Assembly (NCBI GenBank): GCA_964534315.1 | Contig: CAZHOV010000044.1 | Coordinates: 1 to 34,169 of the forward strand | From: CAZHOV01 sp964534315 | GTDB taxonomy: Bacteria > Bacteroidota > Bacteroidia > Chitinophagales > Saprospiraceae | Length of the DNA: 34,169 nt | Reading direction: 5' to 3' | Shown: piece by piece, positions 15,925-24,774 of the stretch | How positions within the stretch are numbered: the first letter of the stretch is position 1 | How the letters are laid out: each line of letters opens with the position of its first letter | Notes under the pieces: generated by a model | Told to the model about the DNA's origin: nothing | What the model saw: the letters and a program-made list of their open reading frames with translations, nothing else | Database searches by the model: none | Position numbers and translations under genes: made by a program

Positions 15925-16251
15925 GTGGCTAGGAAAAAAACATTTAAAGACTACACAGCTTTAGGGTCTATTGCAGCACGACTAATTCTGCAAAACCTTC
16001 CTTTTGTGCTTTTCCTGAGCTTCTTAGGAGTGATTTATATCGCCAATGCACATTTTTCAGAAAAAACGATCAGAGAAATTAGAAAACTTCAGCAAGAACG
16101 CGAGGAGCTACGATGGAAATATATGTCATTGAGGTCAGAAATCATGTACAATAGTAAATATTCGGAAGTGGAACAAACAGTGCGTGAAGAAGGGTTGAGA
16201 AATCCGAAAAACGAGTTGAAAATTATTAAAGTCAAAGATACGGACCTTTAA
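15925..16251 (+). CDS. ftsL: FtsL-like division protein (Bacteroidota type)
   Basis: A 108-residue bitopic membrane protein. A short basic cytoplasmic N-terminus is followed by one transmembrane helix at about 27-45 (PFVLFLSFLGVIYIA). A predicted coiled coil follows at about 50-75 (IREIRKLQQEREELRWKY). This architecture, and the position between rsmH and ftsI, identify it as the FtsL equivalent that forms part of the FtsQLB-FtsWI divisome. Sequence similarity alone would be weak. The start is GTG at 15925; no ATG is available upstream in frame. Confidence 0.82.
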   Translation: MARKKTFKDYTALGSIAARLILQNLPFVLFLSFLGVIYIANAHFSEKTIREIRKLQQEREELRWKYMSLRSEIMYNSKYSEVEQTVREEGLRNPKNELKIIKVKDTDL

Positions 16252-16262
16252 AACCAGGCAGC

Positions 16263-18377
16263 ATGAATATTAAAAATGAGGTACTATACCGGGTCTATTT
16301 TGTGTTGATCCTAATCGTGCTGGTAGCATTAACGATAGCTGTACAGACGGTGCGTATCTCCCTGGTAGAAGGGCCTGATCTGGTCGCGCGCAAAGATAGC
16401 CTGTATGTAAAGTACGTCCCCGTGAATGCACCGCGTGGCAATATTATGGCTGAAGGAGGAGCTCTTCTGACCACCTCGTTGCCGGTGTTTGAAGTTCGGT
16501 TTGATCTGATGACTGTAGACCAAGAAGTGTTTGAAAATAATGTGGATTCTTTAGCCTATTGTTTGGCTACCTTTATTGACGACTCCTACACCGTTGGTGG
16601 CTACCGGGAAATGCTCTTGGATAAAAGGGCTCTTGGCGAACGTTATCTGCTGGTAAAGAATAACGCTTCCTTTTCGGAAGTAGATTTGATGAGTCAATTT
16701 CCGATTTTTCGCTTAGGTCAATTTAAAGGTGGGTTTATTGTAAAATCTAAACACCAGCGGATCCGCCCGTTCAAACAGCTCGCTTACCGGACGATCGGCT
16801 ATGTGAAGGAAGGCTATAATCCAGTGGGTTTGGAAGGCTCTTTTAATGATGTTTTATCAGGAGAAGAAGGAAAAAGGCTGGTGTTTAAAACGTCCGGCAA
16901 CAATTGGATTCCGGTAAATAATTATGCCACCATTGAGCCCAAGCGGGGTAATGATATCCAAACTAATATTGATGTCAACCTGCAGGATATAGCCCATGAA
17001 GCATTGCTAAAAGCGCTAAAAAAACACAATGCTGAAAGCGGAACAGCCGTGATTATGGAAGTGAAAACCGGAGCGATCAAAGCTATTGCAAATCTGGGGG
17101 AGACTGAAAACGGATGGTTCGAAATCTATAACTATGCAGTTGGTAGCGCCTATGAGCCTGGCTCTACATTTAAGCTGGCTTCCGTCATGGCACTGCTGGA
17201 AGATGGTTATGTTGATCTGGACGATACGATCCAGCTTTTTAAAGGTTCGAAAATGTACTATGAAGAGGAAATGGTCGATGCCGTTTACCATGAATATGAC
17301 TCGACAACTTTACAGCGAGCCTTTGAAATTTCTTCTAATGTGGGGATCTCCAATCTGGTCAATCAGTACTATGGAGAAACGAAGCAAGCCGCGAAGTTTA
17401 TCGAGCGGCTCAAAGAAATGAATTTACACTTACCCTCAAATATCGAGATCAAAGGAGAGGCTACACCATATATTAAAGAAGCTTATAGCGATAAAGACCA
17501 GTGGAGTGGAACGACCCTTCCCTGGATGGCCATAGGATATGAGTTGACCTTGACACCCATGCAAATAATGACCTTTTATAATGCGATTGCCAATGATGGA
17601 AAAATGATGAAACCTTTTCTGGTTGCTGAAGTCCAGCAATTCGGCAAACCGATCGAAACCTATAAGCCGACGGTGATTAACCGGCGCATTGCTTCGCCGG
17701 AAACGATCGAAAAGGCGCAGCGGCTATTGAAAAGTGTTGTCGACTCCGGAACAGCGGCAGAACTAAAAACCCCGATTTATGATTTTGCGGGGAAGACCGG
17801 AACAGCGCAATTAGGATATAAATTATTTAAAGAGAAGAAAGGTAATCTAAAATACAGAGCTTCGTTTTTTGGATATTTTCCGGCTGATGATCCGGTTTAT
17901 ACCTGTGGAATTGTTATTACGGACCCCAAGCAAAACGGACGGTACGGGGGGGAAGTGGCCGGTCCTGTTTTTAGGGAAATTGCAGATCGCTGCTATTTTT
18001 ATAAAGTTGACTTTCAGGAGCCCGTCAATCAACAACCACCCGTTGCGCTGAGTACGAAAGAACTACCCACGCTTGACGTTGGGTACCGGCCAGATGTCGA
18101 TCAGGTGCTTAGCTACCTGGAGTTACCCTTCAAACCTCTCACAGATGGGGCTTGGACGGTTATCAAAGCGGAGAATGACACCATCAGAAGCTTCCGAAGA
18201 GTCATCAAAGATGATGTGGTGCCCAATGTGGTCGGGATGGGGCTCAGAGATGCGATTTATATACTCGAAAATCTGGGGCTAAAAGTAGAAGTAACGGGAG
18301 CAGGAAAAGTGCGGCAACAGTCTATCATTCCTGGAACAAAAACCAGGGGACAGACTATACGATTGCGTTTAGGGTAA
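16263..18377 (+). CDS. ftsI: Septal peptidoglycan transpeptidase FtsI (PBP3) with PASTA domain
   Basis: A 704-residue class B penicillin-binding protein. One N-terminal transmembrane helix (about 9-30) is followed by the pedestal domain (NAPRGNIMA at about 54). The transpeptidase domain has the active-site motifs S301-T-F-K304, S357-S-N359 and K511-T-G-T514. A single C-terminal PASTA domain occupies about 650-704 (VVPNVVGMGLRDA), as is usual in Bacteroidota and unlike E. coli FtsI. It crosslinks septal peptidoglycan together with FtsW, encoded further down the same operon. It starts 11 bases after ftsL. Confidence 0.95.
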   Translation: MNIKNEVLYRVYFVLILIVLVALTIAVQTVRISLVEGPDLVARKDSLYVKYVPVNAPRGNIMAEGGALLTTSLPVFEVRFDLMTVDQEVFENNVDSLAYCLATFIDDSYTVGGYREMLLDKRALGERYLLVKNNASFSEVDLMSQFPIFRLGQFKGGFIVKSKHQRIRPFKQLAYRTIGYVKEGYNPVGLEGSFNDVLSGEEGKRLVFKTSGNNWIPVNNYATIEPKRGNDIQTNIDVNLQDIAHEALLKALKKHNAESGTAVIMEVKTGAIKAIANLGETENGWFEIYNYAVGSAYEPGSTFKLASVMALLEDGYVDLDDTIQLFKGSKMYYEEEMVDAVYHEYDSTTLQRAFEISSNVGISNLVNQYYGETKQAAKFIERLKEMNLHLPSNIEIKGEATPYIKEAYSDKDQWSGTTLPWMAIGYELTLTPMQIMTFYNAIANDGKMMKPFLVAEVQQFGKPIETYKPTVINRRIASPETIEKAQRLLKSVVDSGTAAELKTPIYDFAGKTGTAQLGYKLFKEKKGNLKYRASFFGYFPADDPVYTCGIVITDPKQNGRYGGEVAGPVFREIADRCYFYKVDFQEPVNQQPPVALSTKELPTLDVGYRPDVDQVLSYLELPFKPLTDGAWTVIKAENDTIRSFRRVIKDDVVPNVVGMGLRDAIYILENLGLKVEVTGAGKVRQQSIIPGTKTRGQTIRLRLG

Positions 18378-18413
18378 TCCAATTTTTAGATAAATGACCG
18401 AGCAATTTAAGTC

Positions 18414-19877
18414 TTGATATTGACTGAAAACATATTAGCAGGAATAAAACCTATACAACAGGTCGGACCTTTACCCTTACAAGTGAGTGGTATTGCTTTC
18501 GATTCCCGTAAGATAAAGCCCGGAAATGTATTTGTGGCGGAAAAGGGACTAACGGTAGACGGGCATTTGTTCATTGACAAGGCGATAGAAAAGGGTGCGA
18601 AACTTATTATTTGTGAAGAATTGCCTGCTCATTTGCAGACCGAAATCGGCTACTGGAAAGTGGAAAGCAGCAGGGAAGTCCTTGGTCATATGGCACATGC
18701 TTTTTTTGACCGGCCCTCAGAAAAGTTAACGCTCGTGGGCGTTACGGGAACCAACGGTAAAACTTCGGTAACTACTATGTTGTACCAGTTATTTAAATCT
18801 CTGGGATTTAAAGTGGGGCTACTATCAACGGTGGAAAACCGGGTTGATGAAGAGGTGATTCCCGCCCGGTATACCACACCGGATTCAATAACAATCAATG
18901 AATTACTGAGCAAGATGGTGGATGCAGGTTGTACCTATGTGTTTATGGAAGCCAGCTCGCACGCCATTGATCAGCGCAGAATATCCGGTTTACAGTTTGA
19001 CGGAACGGTGTTTACCAATATCACCCATGACCATCTGGATTATCATAAAACCTTTAAAGCCTATATGGAGGCAAAAAAGCGATTGTTTGACGATCTTCCG
19101 TCTTCCAGTTTTGCTTTATTGAATAAGGATGATAAGAGGGGACCCGTAATGGCACAAAACACGAAGGCTAACGTCCGGTATTTCAGCCTTCGGCGGCCTG
19201 CTGATTTTAAAGCAAAGCTGCTGGAAGTTAATTTCACCGGCCTTTACATGGAAATTGGAGGGCGGGAGTTTTATAGCCCGGTGCTGGGTGAATTCAATGC
19301 CTATAACCTGCTTGCAGCATACGGGACCGCCTGTCTGCTGGGGCTTTCTGAAGAAGAAGTCCTGGTTAAGTTGAGTGCGGTGAAAGGAGCAGAAGGACGC
19401 TTTGAGCCGCTCGTTTTTCCGGATTCAGATGCTGTGGGGATCATTGATTACGCCCATACGCCCGATGCCCTGGAGAAGGTGCTGACAACTATTGATAAAA
19501 CCAATAAAGGAGCCAAAAAAATAATAACTGTAGTAGGTTGTGGCGGCGATCGGGATAAAGAAAAGCGTCCTATGATGGCTAAAATAGCAACTACTTATAG
19601 CGATCAGGTTATTTTAACCTCTGATAATCCGAGAACGGAAAATCCTCAGACGATTATCACCGATATGGAGGCGGGTGTGCCTCCCTTTGGACGGCAAAAA
19701 GTATTGTCGATCATTAATAGGAGAGAAGCGATACGCACAGCAGCGAGGTTGGCAGGAACAAATGCGATTGTGCTGGTAGCAGGGAAAGGGCACGAAAAAT
19801 ATCAGGAAATTGGCAAAGAAAAGATTTCTTTTGATGATAAAGCGGAGCTTGCCAAAGCATTCAGGGAGTTAGCTTAA
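18414..19877 (+). CDS. murE: UDP-MurNAc-L-Ala-D-Glu:meso-diaminopimelate ligase MurE
   Basis: A 487-residue Mur ligase. The N-terminal domain has the FDSRKIKPGNVFVA block. The ATP-binding P-loop GVTGTNGKT is at 109-117. ASSHAIDQRR, ITHDHLDYH and the C-terminal DNPRTENP (404-411) follow. DNPR is the motif that selects meso-diaminopimelate rather than lysine, predicting mDAP-type peptidoglycan. The start is TTG at 18414; TTG at 18420 is also possible. A seven-codon ATG frame at 18394 ends in a TGA that overlaps the 18414 start, suggesting either translational coupling or a small sequence error. It lies 36 bases after ftsI. Confidence 0.95.
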   Translation: MILTENILAGIKPIQQVGPLPLQVSGIAFDSRKIKPGNVFVAEKGLTVDGHLFIDKAIEKGAKLIICEELPAHLQTEIGYWKVESSREVLGHMAHAFFDRPSEKLTLVGVTGTNGKTSVTTMLYQLFKSLGFKVGLLSTVENRVDEEVIPARYTTPDSITINELLSKMVDAGCTYVFMEASSHAIDQRRISGLQFDGTVFTNITHDHLDYHKTFKAYMEAKKRLFDDLPSSSFALLNKDDKRGPVMAQNTKANVRYFSLRRPADFKAKLLEVNFTGLYMEIGGREFYSPVLGEFNAYNLLAAYGTACLLGLSEEEVLVKLSAVKGAEGRFEPLVFPDSDAVGIIDYAHTPDALEKVLTTIDKTNKGAKKIITVVGCGGDRDKEKRPMMAKIATTYSDQVILTSDNPRTENPQTIITDMEAGVPPFGRQKVLSIINRREAIRTAARLAGTNAIVLVAGKGHEKYQEIGKEKISFDDKAELAKAFRELA

Positions 19878-19898
19878 GTTACGAACAAAACGATAACC

Positions 19899-21158
19899 AT
19901 GTTATACTATTTATTCGACTATTTAGAGCGGACCACTGATATCGCAGGAGCTGGTTTATTTCAATACATCACCTTCCGGGCTGGTGTGGCGATTATCATT
20001 TCTCTGCTAATAACCATGTTCTTTGGCAAACGGATTATTAATTACCTTAGAAAGCTGCAGATTGGAGAATCAGTTAGAGACCTGGGGCTTGAAGGACAAA
20101 AAGCGAAGGAAGGAACGCCGACAATGGGCGGGATCATCATCATTTTAGCGATTATTGTTCCGTGCCTCCTATTAGCAAAGTTAAACAATATCTACATCCT
20201 GCTGATGTTGTTAGCTACCATCTGGATGGGAATTATTGGATTTACGGATGATTATATAAAAGTTTTTAAAAAGAATAAGAAAGGACTTAGCGGGAAATTT
20301 AAAGTGATCGGTCAGGTGGGGTTGGGGTTGATTGTAGGTATAGCTATGACCGTCAGCCAAGACGTAGTTGTCCGGGTCCCGCAAAAAGTAGCTGAAGTTA
20401 ATAATTATGAGATTATCAGAGAGGTGACTATCCCAAACCCTCGGAACGAAACGCAAACGCTTAAAATGGCTTATGTAAAGACGACTTTGACGAATATTCC
20501 ATTTTTAAAAGAAAACCGGTTGGATTACTCCAAAATACTGTTTTTCCTGGGAGACAATGCCCAGAAACTTGTATGGATCGTATTCATCCCGATCGTGATC
20601 TTTATCGTAACAGCTGTTTCTAATGCAGCTAATTTGACAGATGGGCTAGACGGGTTGGCAACAGGCGTTTCCGGAATTATCGGAGCCGCCCTTGGCATAC
20701 TGGCTTATGTTTCAGGGAATACGATCGCGGCAGATTATCTAAATATTCTTTATCTGCCCGATACCGGCGAACTGGTCATTTTTTCGGCCTGTTTTGTAGG
20801 GGCTTGCATCGGATTTCTGTGGTACAATGCCTATCCCGCTCAGGTTTTTATGGGCGATACGGGAAGTTTGACACTTGGAGGAGCCATTGCAGCACTGGCG
20901 CTATTGATCCGCAAGGAATTGTTGATCCCCATTTTGTGCGGCATCTTTTTAATTGAGAATTTATCTGTTATCCTGCAGGTAGGATATTTTAAATATACCA
21001 AAAGCAGATACGGTGAGGGACGGAGAATATTTAAAATGGCTCCCATTCATCACCACTACCAGAAAAAAGGGATGCATGAAGCAAAAATTGTGGCCCGTTT
21101 CTGGATTATAGGAGTGATTCTGGCCGTATTAACTGTGATTACGTTGAAAATACGCTAA
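19899..21158 (+). CDS. mraY: Phospho-MurNAc-pentapeptide transferase MraY
   Basis: A 419-residue polytopic membrane enzyme that transfers phospho-MurNAc-pentapeptide to undecaprenyl phosphate to give lipid I. Motifs seen are GTPTMGG (about 72), FTDDYIK, NLTDGLDGLATG (about 247-258) with the catalytic aspartates, AQVFMGDTGS (about 313-322) and the C-terminal APIHHHYQKKG. About ten membrane helices are visible. There is an insertion at about 150-215, a charged loop longer than in E. coli MraY (360 residues) and common in Bacteroidota. It lies 21 bases after murE, and murD begins 3 bases after its stop. Confidence 0.96.
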   Translation: MLYYLFDYLERTTDIAGAGLFQYITFRAGVAIIISLLITMFFGKRIINYLRKLQIGESVRDLGLEGQKAKEGTPTMGGIIIILAIIVPCLLLAKLNNIYILLMLLATIWMGIIGFTDDYIKVFKKNKKGLSGKFKVIGQVGLGLIVGIAMTVSQDVVVRVPQKVAEVNNYEIIREVTIPNPRNETQTLKMAYVKTTLTNIPFLKENRLDYSKILFFLGDNAQKLVWIVFIPIVIFIVTAVSNAANLTDGLDGLATGVSGIIGAALGILAYVSGNTIAADYLNILYLPDTGELVIFSACFVGACIGFLWYNAYPAQVFMGDTGSLTLGGAIAALALLIRKELLIPILCGIFLIENLSVILQVGYFKYTKSRYGEGRRIFKMAPIHHHYQKKGMHEAKIVARFWIIGVILAVLTVITLKIR

Positions 21159-21161
21159 ACC

Positions 21162-22469
21162 ATGCAACGAATAGGCATCCTCGGAGCCGGAGAAAGTGGC
21201 CTTGGAGCTGCTCTTTTAGCGCAACAAAAGGGCGCAGAAGTATGGGTTTCGGATTACGGAACGATCAAGGAAAATTATAAACGAGAATTAGTAGAAAATA
21301 AGGTTCCCTTTGAAGAAGGGAAACACGATTTGAAAAGGCTGAAAAGATGTGATCTGGTGATCAAAAGTCCAGGGATCCCGGATGGAGTACCTGTTCTTGA
21401 GGCTCTTCTGGATGCGGGAGTAGAGGTGATCTCAGAAGTAGAGTTTGCCTTTCAGTATTGTAAGGTGCCGATTATTGCCATCACCGGGAGTAATGGGAAA
21501 ACTACAACTACTTTACTGACCCACCACCTGCTGGAAAATGCGGGAAGGAAGTCCGGGATCGGCGGTAATGTCGGCTATGCGTTTTCGAGGCTTGTGATGG
21601 AGTCCGACTTTGAAGAGGTGGTGCTGGAGGTTAGCAGTTTCCAGTTGGAAAGGGTAACGCATTTTCGGCCTGATATCGCCATATTGCTCAATATTACGCC
21701 CGATCATTTAGACCGGTACGATTATAAAATGGAAAATTATGCGAAAGCAAAGTTTAATATTACTAAAAATCAAACGACTGATGACTGGTTTATCTACAAT
21801 TCAGCCAACGAGACCATCAATAAGTACCTGCCTGAAATGTCAGGAGCAGGAAAACAAATTGAAATTGGGACGCTCAAACTATTAGACCGGAAATTAAAAG
21901 TGGGAGCGTATTTTTTTGAACTTCCACACCCGGCCCTTCAAGGGGCGCATAATGCTTTTAATGCAGCCTGTGCCATTACGGCCGCTCGATTGAGAGGAGT
22001 CAGAAAGGAAGCAATACAGGAGGGGTTAGATAGTTTTCAGAATGCAGCGCATCGGATGGAGTGGGTTGGTTCCTTTAAAAAGGTGAGTTTTATAAACGAT
22101 AGTAAAGCCACCAATGTAGATGCTACCTTTTTTGCCTTGAAATCAATGAATATGCCCGTAGTCTGGATCGTTGGCGGTGTAGACAAAGGCAATGACTATA
22201 GCCCCTTAATAAAAGTGATTAAGGAAAAAGTAAAAGCAATGATTTTTCTGGGAATAGATAATGAAAAGCTGAAAGCGACTTTCGGACCATTGAATATTCC
22301 CTTTTTTGAAACTAAAGATATCCGGGAAGCAGTGAATCAGGCCTTCGAGTTCGCTTCCGAAGAGGAAGTCGTCTTATTGTCGCCTGCATGCGCCAGTTTC
22401 GATCTGTTTAATAATTATGAAGATAGAGGAATACAATTTAAAAAAGCTTTCGATAATCTAAATCAATAA
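21162..22469 (+). CDS. murD: UDP-MurNAc-L-alanine:D-glutamate ligase MurD
   Basis: A 435-residue Mur ligase. The N-terminal Rossmann-like region begins IGILGAGESGLGAALLA (4-20). The ATP-binding ITGSNGKTTTT is at about 107-117. LEVSSFQLE, NITPDHLDRY, HNAFNAACA and the C-terminal INDSKATNVDAT (about 312-323) complete the set. It adds D-glutamate to UDP-MurNAc-L-Ala in the cytoplasm. Spacing to neighbours (3 bases before, 6 after) indicates tight operonic coupling. Confidence 0.96.
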   Translation: MQRIGILGAGESGLGAALLAQQKGAEVWVSDYGTIKENYKRELVENKVPFEEGKHDLKRLKRCDLVIKSPGIPDGVPVLEALLDAGVEVISEVEFAFQYCKVPIIAITGSNGKTTTTLLTHHLLENAGRKSGIGGNVGYAFSRLVMESDFEEVVLEVSSFQLERVTHFRPDIAILLNITPDHLDRYDYKMENYAKAKFNITKNQTTDDWFIYNSANETINKYLPEMSGAGKQIEIGTLKLLDRKLKVGAYFFELPHPALQGAHNAFNAACAITAARLRGVRKEAIQEGLDSFQNAAHRMEWVGSFKKVSFINDSKATNVDATFFALKSMNMPVVWIVGGVDKGNDYSPLIKVIKEKVKAMIFLGIDNEKLKATFGPLNIPFFETKDIREAVNQAFEFASEEEVVLLSPACASFDLFNNYEDRGIQFKKAFDNLNQ

Positions 22470-22475
22470 TTTTTT

Positions 22476-23609
22476 ATGTCAATAGGTACAAGAATATATG
22501 CAGAATTAAGGGGCGACCGGGCTGTTTGGATGATCGTTGCCCTGTTAGCTATCTTTTCGGTACTAGCTGTATATAGTTCGACCAGTACAATTGCCTACAA
22601 AGAGCGGGGAGGCAATACAGAGTTTTTCCTGATCAAGCAATTGATCATTATCGGAGCAGGGCTGGCGATGACCTATTTTTGCTACCTGTTGCATTATATG
22701 AAATATTCTCAAGTATCGCCGGTCTTACTATTGCTGTCGATACCGCTTTTAGTATACACGATCGGATTTGGAGCCGAATATAACGAAGCAAGGCGATGGA
22801 TAGAGGTGCCCGGGTTACCTTTTACATTTCAAACCTCTGAATTTGCCAAGCTTGCCCTTATCATATACGTTGCTCGGGCTATTTCCTCGAAGCAAGACTA
22901 CATCAAAGATTTTAACAGTGCGTTTTTACCGATTATCGTGCCCATTTTGATTATTTGCGGGCTTATCGCACCAGCTGACTTATCGACATCTATCTTATTG
23001 TTTGTGACTTGTTTACTAATGATGTTTGTAGGACGTGTTTCTATTCAATACATCTTATTACTGTTATTCCTGGGGATCGTTGTATTCTCCATTCTGATCA
23101 TAATAGGTAACGTTTTTCCGGAAGTTGTCCGGGTAGAAACCTGGATAAACAGGATGCGTGACTTTGTGATGGGAGGAGGCGAAGAATACCAGGTCGAACA
23201 TGCAAAAATTGCCATTGCTTCAGGCGGAATTTTTGGAGAAGGCCCCGGAAATAGCGTAATCCGCAATTATTTGCCCAATGCAGGATCGGATTTTATCTAT
23301 GCGATCATCTGCGAAGAATACGGCTTAGTTGGTGGACTTTTAATACTGTCGCTCTATGTATTACTTTTTTTCAGGGTAACCAGTCTGGTCACCCGAAGCC
23401 CGAAAACGTTTGGTGCAATGCTCGCTATCGGAATAAGCCTGACCCTGGTCATGCAAGCAATGGCCAACATAGCGGTTTCCGTAAATCTGGTTCCTGTGAC
23501 AGGGTTGACATTGCCCTTTGTAAGTATGGGAGGATCATCAATACTCTTTACCGCTATCTCTTTTGGGATCATCCTGAGTGTAAGTCGGTATATTGAAAAA
23601 GTAACTTAA
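22476..23609 (+). CDS. ftsW: Lipid II polymerase / division protein FtsW
   Basis: A 377-residue SEDS-family membrane protein with about nine to ten helices. Features include YSSTST near the first helix, NEARRWIEVPGLPFTFQTSEFAK-type sequence at about 103-125 typical of the family, and a conserved NAGSDFIYAIICEE (about 267-280) and PFVSMGGSS (about 347-355) near the C-terminus. FtsW polymerises glycan strands at the septum with FtsI. Its position between murD and murG separates it from RodA. The start is ATG at 22476, 6 bases after murD. Confidence 0.95.
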   Translation: MSIGTRIYAELRGDRAVWMIVALLAIFSVLAVYSSTSTIAYKERGGNTEFFLIKQLIIIGAGLAMTYFCYLLHYMKYSQVSPVLLLLSIPLLVYTIGFGAEYNEARRWIEVPGLPFTFQTSEFAKLALIIYVARAISSKQDYIKDFNSAFLPIIVPILIICGLIAPADLSTSILLFVTCLLMMFVGRVSIQYILLLLFLGIVVFSILIIIGNVFPEVVRVETWINRMRDFVMGGGEEYQVEHAKIAIASGGIFGEGPGNSVIRNYLPNAGSDFIYAIICEEYGLVGGLLILSLYVLLFFRVTSLVTRSPKTFGAMLAIGISLTLVMQAMANIAVSVNLVPVTGLTLPFVSMGGSSILFTAISFGIILSVSRYIEKVT

Positions 23610-23634
23610 TCAATCCATTTGAAAAAATAACCTT

Positions 23635-24774
23635 TTGGAAACCAACGAACAGAAAAAACAGAATGGATCATTAAAAGTAATGATCAGCGGAGGAGGAACA
23701 GGGGGACATGTTTTTCCCGCCATTGCGATCGCACAGGCTTTGGTGAGAAAAACGGAAACGATTGACATCTTATTTGTAGGGGCAAAGGGAAAAATGGAGA
23801 TGGAAAAGGTGCCCAAAGCCGGATTTGAGATCGAAGGCTTATGGATTAGCGGGATTCAGCGAAAGCTGAGCTGGAAAAACCTGACCTTTCCATTTAAACT
23901 CCTCAGCAGCCTATGGAAAGCGTGGCGGTTGATAAGGAAATTCAAGCCAGATGTAGTGGTCGGAGTTGGCGGTTATGCTAGCGGACCGACTCTGGAAGTT
24001 GCTTCTCGATTGGGTATACCAACCTTTATTCAAGAGCAAAATTCTTTCCCTGGCATTACCAACCGGTTGTTGGCAAAAAAGGCCAAAAAAATTGGCGTTG
24101 CTTATGACCGGATGGACCGGTTTTTCCCGCGGGACAAATTGGTCATTACGGGCAATCCGGTACGCAAAGATCTAAAGGTAAGTAATTCCTTAAAAGCGAA
24201 AGCAACTGATCATTTCAGCTTGCAACCCGACAAACCGGTGATTTTGATTGTCGGTGGAAGTCTGGGGGCAAGATCTTTAAATCTGAGCATGAGAAAGAAT
24301 GCCGGCCTCCTTCGCCAACGAGTTGATATACAGGTGCTCTGGCAATGTGGGAAGTTGTATTGGGAAGAATATAAAGATTGCGAGACAGCACAACTGCCCA
24401 ACGTTGAAATCCGGGCGTTTCTCGATGCGATGGACCTGGCCTATTCTGCGGCCGACGTGATCATTTGCAGAGCCGGCGCCCTGACTATTTCAGAACTAGC
24501 CATCGTGGGTAAACCCGCGATCTTAATTCCTTCCCCTAATGTGGCGGAAGATCATCAAACAAAAAATGCCAAGGCACTGGCCGACGATAAGGCCGCCCTG
24601 CTAATACCAGATACGGCTGCTGAGACTATGATCGAAAAGGCTATTGCTTTGTGCGAAAATGAAGACACCAAAGCCTCCCTGAGCAGGGAGATCAAAAAAC
24701 GGGCAAAACCGGATGCGGATGATCATATTGCAGATTTGATCTTAAACTTGGTGCCCCAAAAAGCAAACGTATGA
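23635..24774 (+). CDS. murG: UDP-GlcNAc:lipid I N-acetylglucosaminyltransferase MurG
   Basis: A 379-residue GT28 glycosyltransferase that converts lipid I to lipid II at the inner face of the membrane. The N-terminal glycine loop GGGTGGHVFPA is at about 19-29, GVGGYASGP at about 108-116, and QEQNSFPGITNR after it. In the C-terminal nucleotide-sugar domain are GGSLGARSLN, ADVIICRAGALTISEL and PSPNVAEDHQTKNA. The start chosen is TTG at 23635. The in-frame ATG at 23680 would remove the first beta strand (LKV before ISGGG), so it is unlikely. The end overlaps murC by 4 bp (ATGA). Confidence 0.95.
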   Translation: METNEQKKQNGSLKVMISGGGTGGHVFPAIAIAQALVRKTETIDILFVGAKGKMEMEKVPKAGFEIEGLWISGIQRKLSWKNLTFPFKLLSSLWKAWRLIRKFKPDVVVGVGGYASGPTLEVASRLGIPTFIQEQNSFPGITNRLLAKKAKKIGVAYDRMDRFFPRDKLVITGNPVRKDLKVSNSLKAKATDHFSLQPDKPVILIVGGSLGARSLNLSMRKNAGLLRQRVDIQVLWQCGKLYWEEYKDCETAQLPNVEIRAFLDAMDLAYSAADVIICRAGALTISELAIVGKPAILIPSPNVAEDHQTKNAKALADDKAALLIPDTAAETMIEKAIALCENEDTKASLSREIKKRAKPDADDHIADLILNLVPQKANV

